64,000 nucleotides of DNA, taken from Armillaria gallica. Its lineage: Eukaryota; Basidiomycota; Agaricomycetes; Agaricales; Physalacriaceae. The stretch lies in assembly GCA_037576215.1 (NCBI GenBank), contig JBANDB010000003.1:7874001-7938000 (forward strand), in the 5' to 3' direction. Shown here one piece after another: positions 1-12,464 of the stretch (positions within the stretch are counted from its first letter, which is position 1; the number at the start of each line of letters is the position of its first letter). The notes under the pieces were generated by a model, which was not told the DNA's origin, did not search any database, and worked only from the letters and a program-made list of their open reading frames with translations. The position numbers and the translations under genes are program-made.

Positions 1-254
1 CTTTAAAGGACTGCGTTCACCGTTGCTGTCGTTGCACAAGCATGATAGTCCATGGTTTATAATGCATTCACGCAGTTTGTTTGATGGTGAGTCCTTCCAT
101 CTCCTCGCCAAAAGTTCCTTGCCTGACCTTCGTCGTTTAGAATGTCGTATCACGATGGACCCGTTCAGCGCGACATCGTATACTTCTTTGTAAGCTATTG
201 CCATCTTACCTGATGATAATTTTGCTAAGACTCTGTATCAGATGCGTCTTGTTT

Positions 255-560
255 TTATGTAGACCCGAATGAAAATGCTGTTCTGTATGCTCCTTCTTTC
301 GGACTGTATGTAAACACGATACGTGTTGAGGCTACTATCTTTCTGTTTCGCGCAGGCAAGTCCAAAATCAGGCTACCTGCTGCGCCCTCAGGTAGTAGCT
401 CTGCAAGGACTGACATTCTCTCTTCGTCTTTTTCAGACTTCATGGTCCGTTTTTTCTTCTCTGTGTCTGTCCAGCTTGTATATAACTCTTGCGCATCCTT
501 TAGCTTCGTTTCCTCCTTTTTGTTGACGATTAACCGGTGGACTAATCTGTAGGGTGTCAA
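255..560 (-). CDS. Unrecognised ORF, possible exon (101 aa)
   Basis: This is an open frame of 101 codons on the minus strand. It is rich in Lys and Glu in the first half (residues 14-50, KKEETK and TEKKKRTMK) and has a more hydrophobic second half (LILDLPARNRKIV). The composition looks coding rather than random. A possible upstream exon lies at about 545-650, where a minus-strand frame ends near an acceptor-like sequence. I recognise no domain. The start codon is arbitrary because basidiomycete genes are usually spliced. It could be a decayed fragment, since the surrounding 2.5 kb holds no other gene. Confidence 0.3.
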   Translation of the reverse strand: MTPYRLVHRLIVNKKEETKLKDAQELYTSWTDTEKKKRTMKSEKDEERMSVLAELLPEGAAGSLILDLPARNRKIVASTRIVFTYSPKEGAYRTAFSFGST

Positions 561-2685
561 TCAATGACATCGGGACCGTGTTAGCATAGCAACTGTTATT
601 TTTCAACCCCGCCACGAGATCATGAAGACGAGGAGAATGACGTATCTGCACCGTCAGTAAGGTCGGCTCATTGTCTTGTGCAAGTTCGGTCGTTGGGCTC
701 CCTTGTATGGACAGGTACGTCTACCAGTTTGATCACCATGAACATATGAATCAATGAGGTCAATACAGTCTTCATCCACCCCAATGTTGTCCCTTAGCGC
801 AGATGGTTAGGCTGCAGTCTTCGACTCACTTGTGGTCTGACTATCCGATACAGTACCTCTCGCTTATCAGACACTCTCGGATGAAGCCTTTACGAATACC
901 CAGGCCACGCCTACTGGTTAGAGTGGCTTGCACCGTCGACAAGCGCTCTGTCTTACAGGAACCGATACTTGGCCGGTGAGGGGTGCACTGTCCAAGGCAC
1001 GTTTGTCTTAAACGCTGGCATGCTCCCTTACTGACTTTGTCGTTGCAGGGAAATCTGGTGAATACTGACTCTGCCTAGCCATCCTCGGAGAACGGATATG
1101 GGTTCTCTCGGTAGCTGCCATCACTATGTCTCCGTGTTGTCCACAGCTGCATCTACTATACAGAACAAGAAAGCACGTACTTTTTGGTCTTGTTGTGGCA
1201 TTTTATGTATGTACGTTTCGTAGGCTATAGTTCGCCCTGTTGACGTTTTCCCAGTTATTCAATATTATCGATCATTTGTGGTGTACTTATCTCCTCAATA
1301 TTTAGTAGTGAAGGAGACATGGCTCACAAATGACTTCAACATAAAGATCATTGGGATATCGACCACGCACGGAACTGCATCCCGGATTTCCTTCCAAGCA
1401 GTAAAAGAAGGATGCTAGAGGGTCTTACCCTCGTTCCGAAGCTGATCTTAATGATTAAGCGGCCATCGGTGCTCATCCTTCACACATACAGCCCTTCCCT
1501 CTGGTGGTTGTCGTGATCCTCCTTCATCGATGGCGAGTAATGGGCAGCCCTGATTCCTGCTGATATTCTGCCAGATACGCTTCTGATATGTGAATACTTC
1601 TCGTTGCGCTTGCGCTGGTTTGCTTCTCCGGGGCGATATGTCGCTCTACAGTACAAGAAATCCGGGACCACAATATTGGTGCAACGTCGTTCTTCAACCG
1701 TCAAGCCTGTCCGACGTTCACCACTTTCCTAGAAAGACTCATGTCCCCTGGCGGTATGGACTGTCCGGCCTACATCTCCTTTTCCAACCGCAATAACATA
1801 AGTAAGCAGGGCGAATCCCAGTGATAGGTAAGTCTATCTTTGTCATAATCCTATGAATGGGCGAACAACTCACGACCTACATTTCAGTACAAAAATCTCG
1901 GTTCACGTTTATTGTTTAGCGCCTAAAATGATATTTACATCTACAGCCAATATCAGGACATCAGGGCCCTCTCGTAAACCCATGTCTATTTCGCATACGT
2001 CAGGGTATGCTCTCCGTTCAAGCTGTATCCATATTCCCCATCCTATCATTACCCTCAGGGATCGGACTATCGGGGTTCCCTTCTACTTCTACGACGACCA
2101 TACAAGGCCAACTTCATACCGGACCCTGCCATTCCACTATAGTATTGATCTTCTTTCGTTTGTTTCCGACCACTACAGGTCTGTGGAAACATACGACGTC
2201 CATCTCCTCCACCACGAAAATACCCTCAACGTAACCTTCCTTTCACGCTCACGGTGATAGCGCAGCAGCATCGATCATAACAATGGCACAGGTTCGGCTG
2301 GATATGGTCGCCATGTTCGACAGCCTTGTCCTGCCCCGACTGGATCATATGCAGTAGCTGTAACGACAGATTGTCCGACTCCCTGCAGAAGTCGACCCCA
2401 TGCGATCGACCATCGAAATTATCACTCGTTTCACCTGCTCACCAACTGCCTCCCATAGGAACTGTTCCTATCTATAGCCCACCTCTATGAATAGCGCCAT
2501 TGGCGCTCAAAACCGTGCGTCCTCATAGGAGTCTGTGCGTCGTGGTGTGAACTTCATGCACCGACGCTGACACTGGCCGACAACCAGGATAGACTGTCCG
2601 TTCATAAGGTTCGGATATTTATCGGAATTTACACGAGGGCCTGGGTTTGTCGCGCACGTCATCCCTATTCATTTCTGGGCCAAGA
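561..2685. other. Gene-poor stretch with a broken plus-strand frame
   Basis: I see no complete gene here. Between about 2283 and 2470 a plus-strand frame starts MAQVRLDMVAMFDSL, meets two stop codons just after HMQ, and continues with RLPAEVDPMRSTIEIITRFT. This looks like a decayed coding segment of unknown family. The frame at 1853-2257 is Ser/Thr/His-rich and is not convincing. Confidence 0.4.
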
Positions 2686-3771
2686 GAATTCTGCGTTCGA
2701 CCCCTGCGTGCGTGCGTTCAACTGCGTTCATCTGCGTTTGCGTAAGTTCAACTTGCGTGCGCTTGTGCCTTGATAGATGCGTTCAGATGCGTGGTCGTCT
2801 GATAGCTAGTGTCATTTCAATAATACATCGTAATTATGTTTTCTGTTGAAATTAAACTTACTTGTCCGGATTTCCCGGAGATATCTCCATGACTTATTAT
2901 GACTCAATAATGAGGTGGAATGATCTGGAAATGCTATAAATGCATGCATGTTAGTAAGTTCTAGTATCACAATGAATATAGTACCCTCTGGTGTTGAAGT
3001 ACTTATGCTGTTCTCGATTTTGAGTGAATCAGACACCTCTAAAATTAACGCAAAGACTCACGCATCTCAAAAATAAGTCACGCATGCGTCCAAACATTGA
3101 ACGCAAGCGTTCTGATAGCGCACGCATGCGTTCCTTTTGAAAACGCATGCGTCCGAAATTAAACGCAAGTGTGTGACAGTTATGTGACAAATCTGCGTTC
3201 AGTGCGTTTGATGCGTTCAAGTCCGAGTTGAACTAGTTGACTTATGATCGCTTCGATTTCTCCCGCTCGTATTTTCTTTTAGTCACTCACTCTATGCACA
3301 TATTGTATTGTTATGATGTATTCTAGTTGTGCATAGCCAGGTTGCTGTCAAGGTATCCCTTTTGAGCCAGGATTTGGCTCAGTTTCTTCAGCTTGTTCCA
3401 TGATAGAATGGTCATGGTACCGTAGTCTTTACCGAAGATTATCATACCTCATGACCTCTAACACATCTTAAAAAAACATCTGACCGCTCTTACATTTAAA
3501 AGTACAGCTCGAAAATCAATGAATTCAAATGTACAGAGACTCTACCATGACAAAGAAAGTCAATTATGGCTGGTGTCAATGTCATACTGGGTATAAAAGC
3601 GATAGGCAATAAGTCTTACTTACACTGTAGCTAATGAGGTGAGTTTACAGGTGTCTGTAAGTCCAAATGCACAAGACGGCCAACAAACGCATCCATGTCA
3701 CGCTCACGCAGACGTGACAAACGCATGCGTGAAAACGCAAACGCACGCACGCAAACGCAAACGCAGAATTC
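2686..3771. mobile_element. 1.1 kb terminal-inverted-repeat element with TGCGT/ACGCA subterminal arrays
   Basis: The left end reads GAATTCTGCGTT (2686-2697) and the right end is its exact reverse complement, AACGCAGAATTC (3760-3771). Both ends continue into dense short repeats: TGCGT units at 2691-2790 on the left, ACGCA units at 3680-3766 on the right. An internal cluster lies at 3050-3215 and includes several copies of ACGCATGCGT. No transposase frame is visible inside, so it looks like a non-autonomous DNA transposon. If the inverted repeat is taken as CTGCGTT/AACGCAG, the flanks share a 4 base AATT, which may be a target-site duplication or part of the 12 base inverted repeat. The superfamily cannot be told from sequence alone. 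Confidence 0.65.
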
Positions 3772-5071
3772 TATGTGCCCTTCATTTCTTCGTTCCGGTA
3801 TTCAAAAATTGCCTCTTGCATATCACTCTAATCTCTGGTCGAAGGAGCCAGAACTTATTTCCATTGAATACGCACCCCGCAGTAGCAGCATTCTGCCAGA
3901 TGGTGGTTTCTTGTCGTTGATGACGACGAATGCATTCTAAAAGACCTTCCTTCGCTGGACCAGCCCGATTTCTAGTGCTTTCTAACGCTGTTCATCTCTC
4001 TCCAGGCGCTTCTACTACATGTTCCTCGGCTGGCTGTTCGACGTCCCTTTTATCTTCTTCCCCTCTCTCCGTCGCCTTATCAACTCCTCAAGGTTTATCG
4101 CCCCCCTCGAACCCCAACTACATCGGCATTCTATATCGCCTTCGATGTCCACGCCGGCGTAGGCTCATCCTCAAGGACTCCGTCAACCCTGTTTCCTTTA
4201 CAGGGCACCGCCACCCGCTTCGTAAACAATAAGAGCGTGTACAATGTGCTCACTTGGGTGGGTCTTCCCCATCTGAAGGACCTGCATATAACGTCCAAAT
4301 TAAAATCGTTTGCGTCCGGGTATATGTTAAAGGTTATCAAAGCGACTATGCTTGAGTGATCTGGAAGTCAAATCGACGTTTTAAAGAGAATTAGGGACCG
4401 ATTCGAAAGGAGAGGTTACAGGAAGGCTTGGCCATGAGTCTTAGTGTTTAGTTGGACGGAGACGGAGGCATCCCCTATTATTCTTCAAATTTCACTCGAT
4501 AGATTTTCGCACTACCTGGAGAATGTAATGAAGAGTACAACTAATGTCATCGTTCAATAAAATGGGTTCGATTAACATAGAGTGCTATGAATATCCATCA
4601 CCAAGAAAGGAAGAGAAATCCAATCGCCTTCGTCTGTATATCATCCGTTGCCTAGCCTTCCATTAGCTATTCCATTCACGAACATCACCAATAGAAAGAG
4701 ATTCAGTGAAGGATGGACGAGAAAAGCGAACCATTTCATAAACTGTCAAACCGATTTCCAGGCGGATTGTTTGTACATGCTTCCCCGATTCTCACAATGA
4801 AAAAAGCATCACCTCCTCCTTCTTTAGGAGCGACCTTACCCAGACTATGGGCTATGCACCATCTCCATACGACGATAGCCTGAGGCTTTCTCTGAAACCT
4901 TCAGTGTATAAATCCCTGCGCAGGCGTTATCACCCGTACAGTCGACCTGATTCGGTTTTGTTCAAGGTGGGCTTCTTGAACTTGGAAAGATTCATTTGCA
5001 AAGCTTACCTCTCCGTTGTAGCCCCCAAATTCTCTCTTGCCATCTAACGAAATTGCAAGTACTATTCAAAG
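3772..5071. other. Intergenic stretch with a short hydrophobic relic
   Basis: There is no complete gene. A plus-strand frame at about 4004-4175 follows an acceptor-like CTCTCCAG and reads RFYYMFLGWLFDVPFIFFPSL (shown in part), which contains one plausible membrane segment. It ends at a TAG after about 52 codons. It may be the last piece of a decayed membrane protein. I see nothing else here. Confidence 0.3.
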
Positions 5072-5467
5072 TCAGATAACTACCATGTTCAAGGCTTTTC
5101 TTTGATTACTAGGCTCATGAAGACGTTGTAAAAGAGGTTGTGGAAGCGGTCGATGTTCCTTCTTGTCGTTGGAAAAAGGTGTTGGCTGCGTTAGTGGTGC
5201 GTATGATGGATTTTTCTCAAAGAACCCTATAAAGCAACTAAGATTTTGGCTCTTCAAGGCACTTGCTATTTTCCTACGGATCATCGAGAACATCTGCCGC
5301 TGTGATACTATCTGATACGTGTATGCTCTACATATACCACCTGTCCTGTCAGTTATCACCGGCAGAAAACGCTCCAAAGTCTCCATATCCACCATTCGGT
5401 TTAGATTTCGGATTCCGTAGTTTACTTTCTCGGAGGTGGCTTGCAGTTCAAACAAGCTAAAATGCAT
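5072..5467 (-). CDS. Unrecognised ORF (131 aa), possible exon
   Basis: This is the longest open frame in its neighbourhood, on the same strand as the F-box relic that lies upstream of it. The residue mix is protein-like (for example RFLPVITDRTGGICRAYTYQ near residues 33-52, and a basic, amphipathic FSMIRRKIASALKSQ). No family is recognised and no signal peptide or membrane helix is evident. The ATG at 5467 may be internal. The frame could be one exon of a spliced gene or a fragment of one. Confidence 0.35.
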   Translation of the reverse strand: MHFSLFELQATSEKVNYGIRNLNRMVDMETLERFLPVITDRTGGICRAYTYQIVSQRQMFSMIRRKIASALKSQNLSCFIGFFEKNPSYAPLTQPTPFSNDKKEHRPLPQPLLQRLHEPSNQRKALNMVVI

Positions 5468-5877
5468 GATTGTTTACTAGCAATTATATAACGACTAGAA
5501 AATGCGTACACTTTATCCACTATTTCATTCGGGGAAGAACAACGGAAATTTGGTTGTCATCCTCTTAATGTCCGCTGCGTCGCGGCGGGTCTCACTACAA
5601 ACACGTATGCGACATATGCCAAACGCGGAATGCATCTCACTCCGTTTATTTGGCCATACCGACAGATGTCGCGTCGACCATACTAATCATTGAACTAGAG
5701 CTGCTAGAAGGCACGCCGTCATCCTTGAGCCCTTACTTATAAAAGGTAACCCTCAGTTTACTGATACTAGCATCTGTTCGAGGAAAGAATCGTCCCGAAC
5801 CTGTAGTGGTGGTATGGGAGTTCAAGATCAATTGGTTTCACCTAAGCCTAAGCTATGTAGCCTGCAAGTCAAGACGA

Positions 5878-7234
5878 CTATCGGGTAAGAAGTATAGTGT
5901 TAACATCTCCCTTTCTGAATGGGCACTCCATCCTGAAGACCGCCAGATTCGCTAAAGACAAAAGTGTAGCTTCCTTCAGCGTCTGTCTGACGAGTCCCAC
6001 TTCTATCTCCTCCAATGTACCAGCCCTCTCCGCAATCATGCGCATGAGCCTTTCTTCATTGATCGCGGCTATGACAACAAATGCGATCGTCTGAAGTTTC
6101 GTCAAAAACGTCTCCTGGGCCAATCGGTGCAGCAGTGCCTCCGAAACTCGGAACGATCGCTTCTTCCCGTACGTCTCGTGTAGAGCAAACGACTGGAGGC
6201 CTGGTGCATTCTCCAACATTTCCAGGATGTCGGTATCCGAAATGCTCCAGTTGTCTACAAGCGTGAGGGCTGTGAGGTTGGATACGATTGGGACAAGGAC
6301 AACTGGAAGATCGTGGCAGGAGTTTTCAACACGGAGAATTTCGAGATTCGGTAGAGAAACGTCTTCGAGTATCATTGAAAAATCACTCGCTTCGTCGACG
6401 AACCCTAGCTCTAAGACGTGAAGGGGGGACGTCACCGACTTTCCCAGGGGTGAATCGGAAATGGGATGTTTAATGATGCATTTATCAAGAGACGTCAAGT
6501 GTTGAACGTTGAAGGGCGGTCGTGATCAAATGAGCAAAAGACACAAAGAAAGTTATTTCTTTTATTGCTCTCCATGGCAACGACGAAATCGAGTAGTGGT
6601 TTTTCTGTGGCCTTCCTTTGTATTCAACAATCGACAGTTTTGGGGCTTTGAGTGCACCTATGAACCTTGATGCCTCGTCGATTGGCGAGGTGTCATCGAG
6701 TATGCCGCGTCGTACGGTAAGCTAGACTAGCTCGGGGAGCTCTAGCCTTCCTCTATTGGAGAGATTCAAGCACGAAAGGTGGGTGATGTAAACGGATCAA
6801 TGGCGCCAACGATAGGCGTGCTGAACACAGAGCCGGATGGACGCCTGGAAGCACTCGTTCTCGAACAGCTCGCCACCCGGGACACAAATATCGACGGTCA
6901 GAAGACCACGTCCTGATCGTTCTATACACGCTGCTACCCTGTCCTTGTTGCACAAGCTTCGTATAGATACACGCATCCATAAGTTGGGACAATCAAGGGC
7001 GATGAATCTCCAACGAGTACAGACTAGAGAGAGCAGGAAGGGAACCCTCATGATCAAGGACGAGGTATCACGAAGAAGTTCGAAGATGATGCAAATCATC
7101 TCAGGAGGAAGACTATGGATGAACGATGTGGTAACGTTCTCAGGCTGAGTTCGACGTTCGAAGCGCACCACCGTGACTGGCTGCCCTCCGAAGCTGTTGC
7201 TGCTAGGAGGAGATCGCGGGATAGGGACAGCCAT
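5878..7234 (-). pseudogene. F-box / leucine-rich protein pseudogene
   Basis: The minus-strand frame opens at 7234 and carries an F-box-like segment at about residues 39-85. The core is SLPPEMICIIFELL, then LLSLVCTRWRFIALDCPNLW, the classic F-box order ending in CxxWRxIAxxxPxLW. F-box proteins bind Skp1 and recruit substrates to SCF ubiquitin ligases. Downstream, the frame meets a TGA at about 6799 and a TAG at about 6732 but stays coding-like between and after them. It then shifts frame near 6500 into a 206-codon segment with leucine-rich spacing (LPNLEILRVENS, VSNLTALTLVDNW, LEMLENAPGLQSF), typical of the C-terminal half of basidiomycete F-box proteins. Two in-frame stops plus a frameshift argue for a pseudogene. 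Introns could remove one defect but probably not all three. Confidence 0.8.
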
Positions 7235-7917
7235 TTCACCGGACTAAGGGAGGGTTCAGTGAGAAAATAGGATGACGAAAAAGGATACGCACCTGCTGAC
7301 TTTCATCCATATTTTTTATGAACTAGTGAAGCAACGCGACTGGCACTGCAACATAATGTATCAGTACTTTCAGGATTGTGTAAATTGCATGGTGCCAATA
7401 TCTACCCTTTTAATATGACCGTATCGGCCCTTATTGCAGCATCGAGAGACTGATAGGTGCTGAATATAGTCCGAACGTCACGGTCGTTGTCGCACTGGTT
7501 GAAATTGGGTTGAAAGAGCGGAGTTCCAACCCGTGGCATGATCACGCCCAAATCACGCCGGCCAACCGGACCGATGTCAAAAGCCCGGGTTTCTCCCTTC
7601 ATCCATTCGGTTATGGCGTGCGAGGAACCTTCTACAAATGTTCAACCTAGTGTTTGTTGTATATTTCTCTTTGCTGTTCCATTTACGTGGCTACCAAGAT
7701 CACAGGTCATCAACAAATTCCTAGTATATGCGTCAACTTTTCAGCTCCCAGGCAGAAAGCTTTCAGCAGGTGCGAAACAGATGGCTAAGCAGTGCGACTA
7801 CCCAATACTTTGGAAATCCAATGTACTCTAGAAAAAACTCTACGTGTATCTGCGGTTTCTATGCACAAAACTGTTGCGACGGATACAAGGTCGAGACCGA
7901 GAAGGGGGAACCTACAT
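7235..7917. other. Intergenic stretch
   Basis: I see no gene. The plus- and minus-strand frames here are short and lack coding character. The right part approaches the start of the segmental duplication. Confidence 0.4.
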
Positions 7918-10232
7918 GGTTTGACGCAGCATACGCTGGGCCCTGGGACAGTATGGTCTAGCGCTGCTCCTTGCTGATCTCGCACTCTATAGAAGCATTT
8001 GATATTCCCGTCCCAGGCTCCACGCAACTCTGACCTTGGCCGAACCTGAAGAAGCACCAGTCGTTAAACGGACTTGCATCATAGGCTATTTGCGACTTAC
8101 TACTTCTCGATTCTCATTGGCCACAACACTCTTTGTCCAATCAGAAGCGAGCGCGAGCGGCTACACGGATGCACCTGGACGCAAGAAACTTGGCTTATTT
8201 GTGACTCAGAGTCAATCTCGCAGTCCTATTCTTAAGACAGGCGACATCTCCTTGGTGCTAAATGAAACGTGTAAGCGTACTTTAGAATCATTGCTAGGGC
8301 TGTACTTTTTCTATAGGAAGACATCCGCAGGGTTGGTCAATGAATGCTAACATATTTCTATGTGCCGTCAGTATCCCATTCTAACACGCTACTTCATCTA
8401 GCCAGAGCTGAGACTCACATCCCGCATCCTCGGCTGTTTCTACCTAATTTGTTGATCCCACAGGATAGTCGCATACTGTCCACCTGAGTCCGGATAGCTT
8501 GGTCATATGCATAGCGGGAGCGGGTATTCGTGCTGCGACTACACGGCTCTACCCGTACGTCCGAGCGACATCACCAGGCTCTCTTGACAAGCACAAAAAA
8601 ACCTCCCGCCACACACTTCCGAGCTACCAGTCCCTTCGCTATGCCATCCGATCGTGATCGCGGGGGCGAGAGTGGAGGTGTTCAGGAATCAGCACTACCA
8701 GATCTTGACGCCGCTCTCACTTCTAAACCCTACACCACCATTAATTGATTCCCGTTGCCAACCGCATCATGATCCGGCAAGAATTGGGTCTCTTCTGTTC
8801 GCTCTGTCGTCATCTCTTCCCCCTCCTCCACGGCTATGAATCTAGGCTTTGGAACTGAATTTGGAGAACTATGTGGAAACACTTATCACACCCTCTACTC
8901 AATGCCTTTGATTCAGCAAGTATACCTCGACGCTGCTGTGTTCTCCTCTTAGGTGGTCGTACTGATATGTCTTCGGACAGAACGTCCCCTCATCTGGTGG
9001 CGACAGAGTCCTGTCAAGGAGTGATGCAGCGTCATGCTTTAAAGCGGGTCTCGGACGGTTTCATAGGATTTCATCGTGGCGCACGTCCGAGCACGTGGAG
9101 CCTCACTGGTTGGAATCCCGTTACACATCCTCTGCCTTTTGCTTGCTGACACAAGGTCCCTTTTTCGGCTGTCTTTGTATTCTGATTCTACTACTGACTT
9201 CAAACATTGTCCCAAGTCAAACTATCATACGTTGATCCCTTCGTTTCAAAGTCTTGTGATCATTGAAGAAAGGTCGGCTCACCCACGCTGGATTTCTAGA
9301 AGGCGGCGAAAGTCTTCTTGTCATAATGAATGGCAAGGTTTCTCACTACTGCGTTCTCTGCTCCTAATCATATCTGCCGACGTCCATTCACTAGCGAGTT
9401 TTCTGAAAACCTACCTCTCGGTCTGGACATTTACCCGAATCCACATAGTCGCTCATATATACGTCCACATAAGCTTTCCAGCTCGAAACTAGTCCACCGC
9501 GCCCAATCCTACAATTATCGTAGGCTGTAGCGAACGAGTGAGGTAATATTTACACAAACGATTGTAGCGTTCCGTTTCTCGAATTTGAAAATGTGAAGAA
9601 TTCTTCGACTCGTCTTCAATAAACGCAGATCGCTGGAAACGATGCTTTCCTAGAGTGGTTCCAAGTAGTTTTACGACAACGTGAGGAAATATGTCAGTAC
9701 ATAGGCAGTGAATGCCTATCATCCGATATCCATCTAAGCTCAGTTGGTAGAGCGGGTCACTAGCATCTGCAGAAATTATATGACGAGTTCAGTCGTTCGA
9801 GTCGGCTAGAGGGAATGGAGAAGTACAAACGCAAATTTCTTTTATCCTGGACACATAGGTTGTTCCATGTTCATACATGTATGGACATATTTTACTGGTC
9901 AACCGTCTGTGGTAACTTGCCCCAAGTGCTCATTGTAGGGATTTCCAGGAGAGTGCGTGATAGACACAACTGCATCTTTCTTGTATCTGGTTGTAGTAAT
10001 CTTCCGGGTTCCCCAGATGGATCACAGCTCCTGCCATATGAAAACGAGAACGGGTAGGATGGATGTGTGCTACCCTAGAATTGAGAACACCAAAGGGCAT
10101 GAAACTCACCGGTTTAACGGCAGGAGCGATGGGACACTGTATATTTGCAATTGGCTCTTGAAATGCGATGGACCACATCGCAAAGCTGAAAGATCGGCGA
10201 TGTGAGTTGAGAATCATATTTTGATTATACAC
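7918..10232. repeat. Segmental duplication, copy 1 (partner 38697-42655)
   Basis: Long stretches match a second locus in the same orientation. 7918-8015 matches 38697-38795. 8028-9545 matches 40325-42000 with small insertions and deletions. 9729-9814 is a tRNA-Thr relic matching 42168-42262. 10056-10232 matches 42475-42655, for example the shared run GAGAACACC...GGGCATGAAA. Similarity looks high enough to read by eye but has many scattered changes, so the duplication is old. Compared with copy 2, this copy lacks about 1.5 kb between 8015 and 8028. No intact protein gene is visible in it. Confidence 0.85.
9729..9814 (+). pseudogene. tRNA-Thr-like relic with anticodon AGC
   Basis: The sequence aligns throughout with the intact tRNA-Thr at 42168-42262. 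The D arm (AGCTCAGTTGGTAGAGC) and T arm (AGTCG-TTCGAGT-CGGCT) are sound. One acceptor pair (A9732 against G) and the first anticodon-stem pair (G9755 against G9785) are broken. The anticodon position reads AGC rather than AGT. A short intron-like stretch follows position 37. The paired defects and the altered anticodon suggest an inactive copy carried along in the segmental duplication. A recoded tRNA-Ala is less likely because the body is that of tRNA-Thr. Confidence 0.75.
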
Positions 10233-11040
10233 GTCTCAATAGCCAGAGATATCATACATGCACTGCGTATATTTTTTGACAATCGATAATTCTTGTGCCT
10301 AAATTCTTGACTTTGAAATTTCCCCAAGTTTATTGTCCACGGACAGATATTTTTGTGATCCTTTTGTCAGCAACGACTTGGGAAGGGTCCGAAATGAATG
10401 AAAATACAGTTTATGGGGAGAGTCAAAAGGAGACGGAACGAAGCGGCTTTGCGCAGAAATTACTACGAGAACGCGTCGCCGGTCCGTGCACGTCTAGTTT
10501 CTACCGTGATTCAGATGTTCCTTTCTTCTTTTTCTTCCTGACGCCCAACGCCTTGAGAGTCATGCTGCACTTCTTCTCCATACCTTATCATTTACTGGAC
10601 TAATAATCTGGCGTTGGCTTCCATGTGTTAGATGAGGACGAAGGCGAAAATAGAGCGCGTACCCAGCCAGGTTAACTCAGATTCTTTACCTTCTCTCTCT
10701 GTATCGCGCGTTATCCTTTGATTAACTTTCTAGTGGTTTTTCGATGGACCTGCCCCCGAGTTGGCATTATTCTTGGAGATGACGGGTTCTCAGATTAAGG
10801 ATTGAAACAGTCTCCTTAGGGTGCAGCCGGTGAGTCTTAAACGATTCCCTCTCCACATTGAATTCAGTAATCGGTCGATGCCAGGAATTTGTTTTCTTTC
10901 GAGTAAAAGAAAGAGGCCGTTTGATAGCAGCTCTTACTTTAAACAACGAGATGGGAATCCCAACTTTCATCTACTTAGTATACATCGTTTTTACGCCAGA
11001 CAACGGCCAAGACACCGATCAGAAGATTCCCATAAACTTA
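10233..11040. other. Intergenic stretch
   Basis: I see no gene, RNA or repeat that I can support. Frames are short and AT-rich. Confidence 0.4.
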
Positions 11041-11059
11041 TCAAAGAAAATAGGTACGT

Positions 11060-12464
11060 CTCTGGCTGGGAAAGAAAAGGAAAGGGAACGAACCAGGCAT
11101 CGCTATGAAAGACTGCGGGCTGATAACAGAGACTCAGGAACAAAGACCACCACACTCGAGAACAAAGAAGAAAGGTAAAGTCATATAATGCTTATCGACA
11201 TGAAATCCTTTTCGCGTTTACTGATAACGGAAGCGGCTCAATAAGCACAGCTCAAGTCATCCTGCAAGGAAGTAAGATTCAGGAGACACTGCCAGCCTGG
11301 CAGACCGTCCCGCCTTGAAAGGCACAAAAGCCTCGATGAGGGTAGAAGTATATTCGAGGAAACCATATGAATTATAGCACCCGTAAGCTGGAGAGATTTA
11401 TAGATTAGCTTTGCCAGAGATTATGGAGGGCTAAATGCGCGTACCTGGGAGCCTCGTTCATGACAGGGACTATGGGCATAACGCATGCCGTCACGACTTC
11501 ACGGGGGACCTATCTCTCGCCTGCCGAGTTCCCTCACGTTGGCTCATTGTTCCCTACCACTGTCGATAAGCTATGCCAATAGAGACGAGAAGTATGCTGA
11601 GCATTGCAGGTACTCTGCGGGACGTCTCAGTTGGTGCATATACACCCACGAGCCATCATCCGAGGTCCTGCACTTTTGATAGAGCATACCCGATCAGCAG
11701 GTAACGAAGGAATCCGGGGGAGGAAGAAAGCTGGGACGAGGCGGGAGAAAGGGTGCGTGCCACAAAAGGTCTTCTCGCGATGCGGATCCTTTTATGAACG
11801 CTGGCGGAGGGAGCAGAAGGCTCTCCCTTCTCCCCTGCTACCACCTGTCTGTTTGATGCAGATGGACAAAAGATGGATGTGTGCGTGTTGATGGAAGCAG
11901 AAGAGGAAGACGTCGGAAGGGAGGGGAGTGGCCACATCAGAGGATGGTTGCTTGCACGGAACTGGATATTGGCGTGGTGATTGGAGGTAGCTTGAACACA
12001 TGCAGATAGGAAGTAGGCGTAGGAAGCCAAGGCGTGTAGGATGACGTACATTGGGACGAGGTTTGATCGTATCGTGCCAGAACATGGGCCAGCAGAGGCC
12101 AATTCTATCTTGATATGGTCTGGAGAGCAAATTGACAACAGATCGTCCCGTGGCACGAAGGACGCCCGCCGATGGAGGGGCTTGGTTGACGGCATTGATG
12201 ATCACAGGGCACCACCTGCTTTCATAAATCAGCGCACTGACAAGAACGGGCAGTCTAGCGTAACATACCTAGGTGCTCCAGCTTTTCTTCGGCATCCTCT
12301 CATCCTATCGCAAAGCTCCCTGTTCTCAAATGCTGAGACCCAGCCAATGATGATCATGGATGAACGGAAACTGAAGTCACAGCTGCAGACAGGTTGTAAT
12401 TTGTGGCGGGACCGTGAGAAGCATGCTGAGACAAGGCTGGAATGAATAGGTCGAGAGTATGCAA
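11060..12464. repeat. Long tandem repeat, unit 1 (~1.4 kb)
   Basis: This unit is repeated head-to-tail by the next one. Shared landmarks are the run ending ACTCAGGAACAAAGAC (11140 and 12540), the segment around CATATAATGCTTATCGACA (11184 and 12591), and the stretch GATAGAGCATACCCGATCA (11677 and 12998, also near 16997). On the minus strand it shows gene-like borders: a protein-like segment (NQAPPSAGVLRATGRSVVNL...) ends at a GTACGTCATCC donor near 12050, and an acceptor-like CAG precedes it near 12220. No frame is open across the whole unit. Confidence 0.75.
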
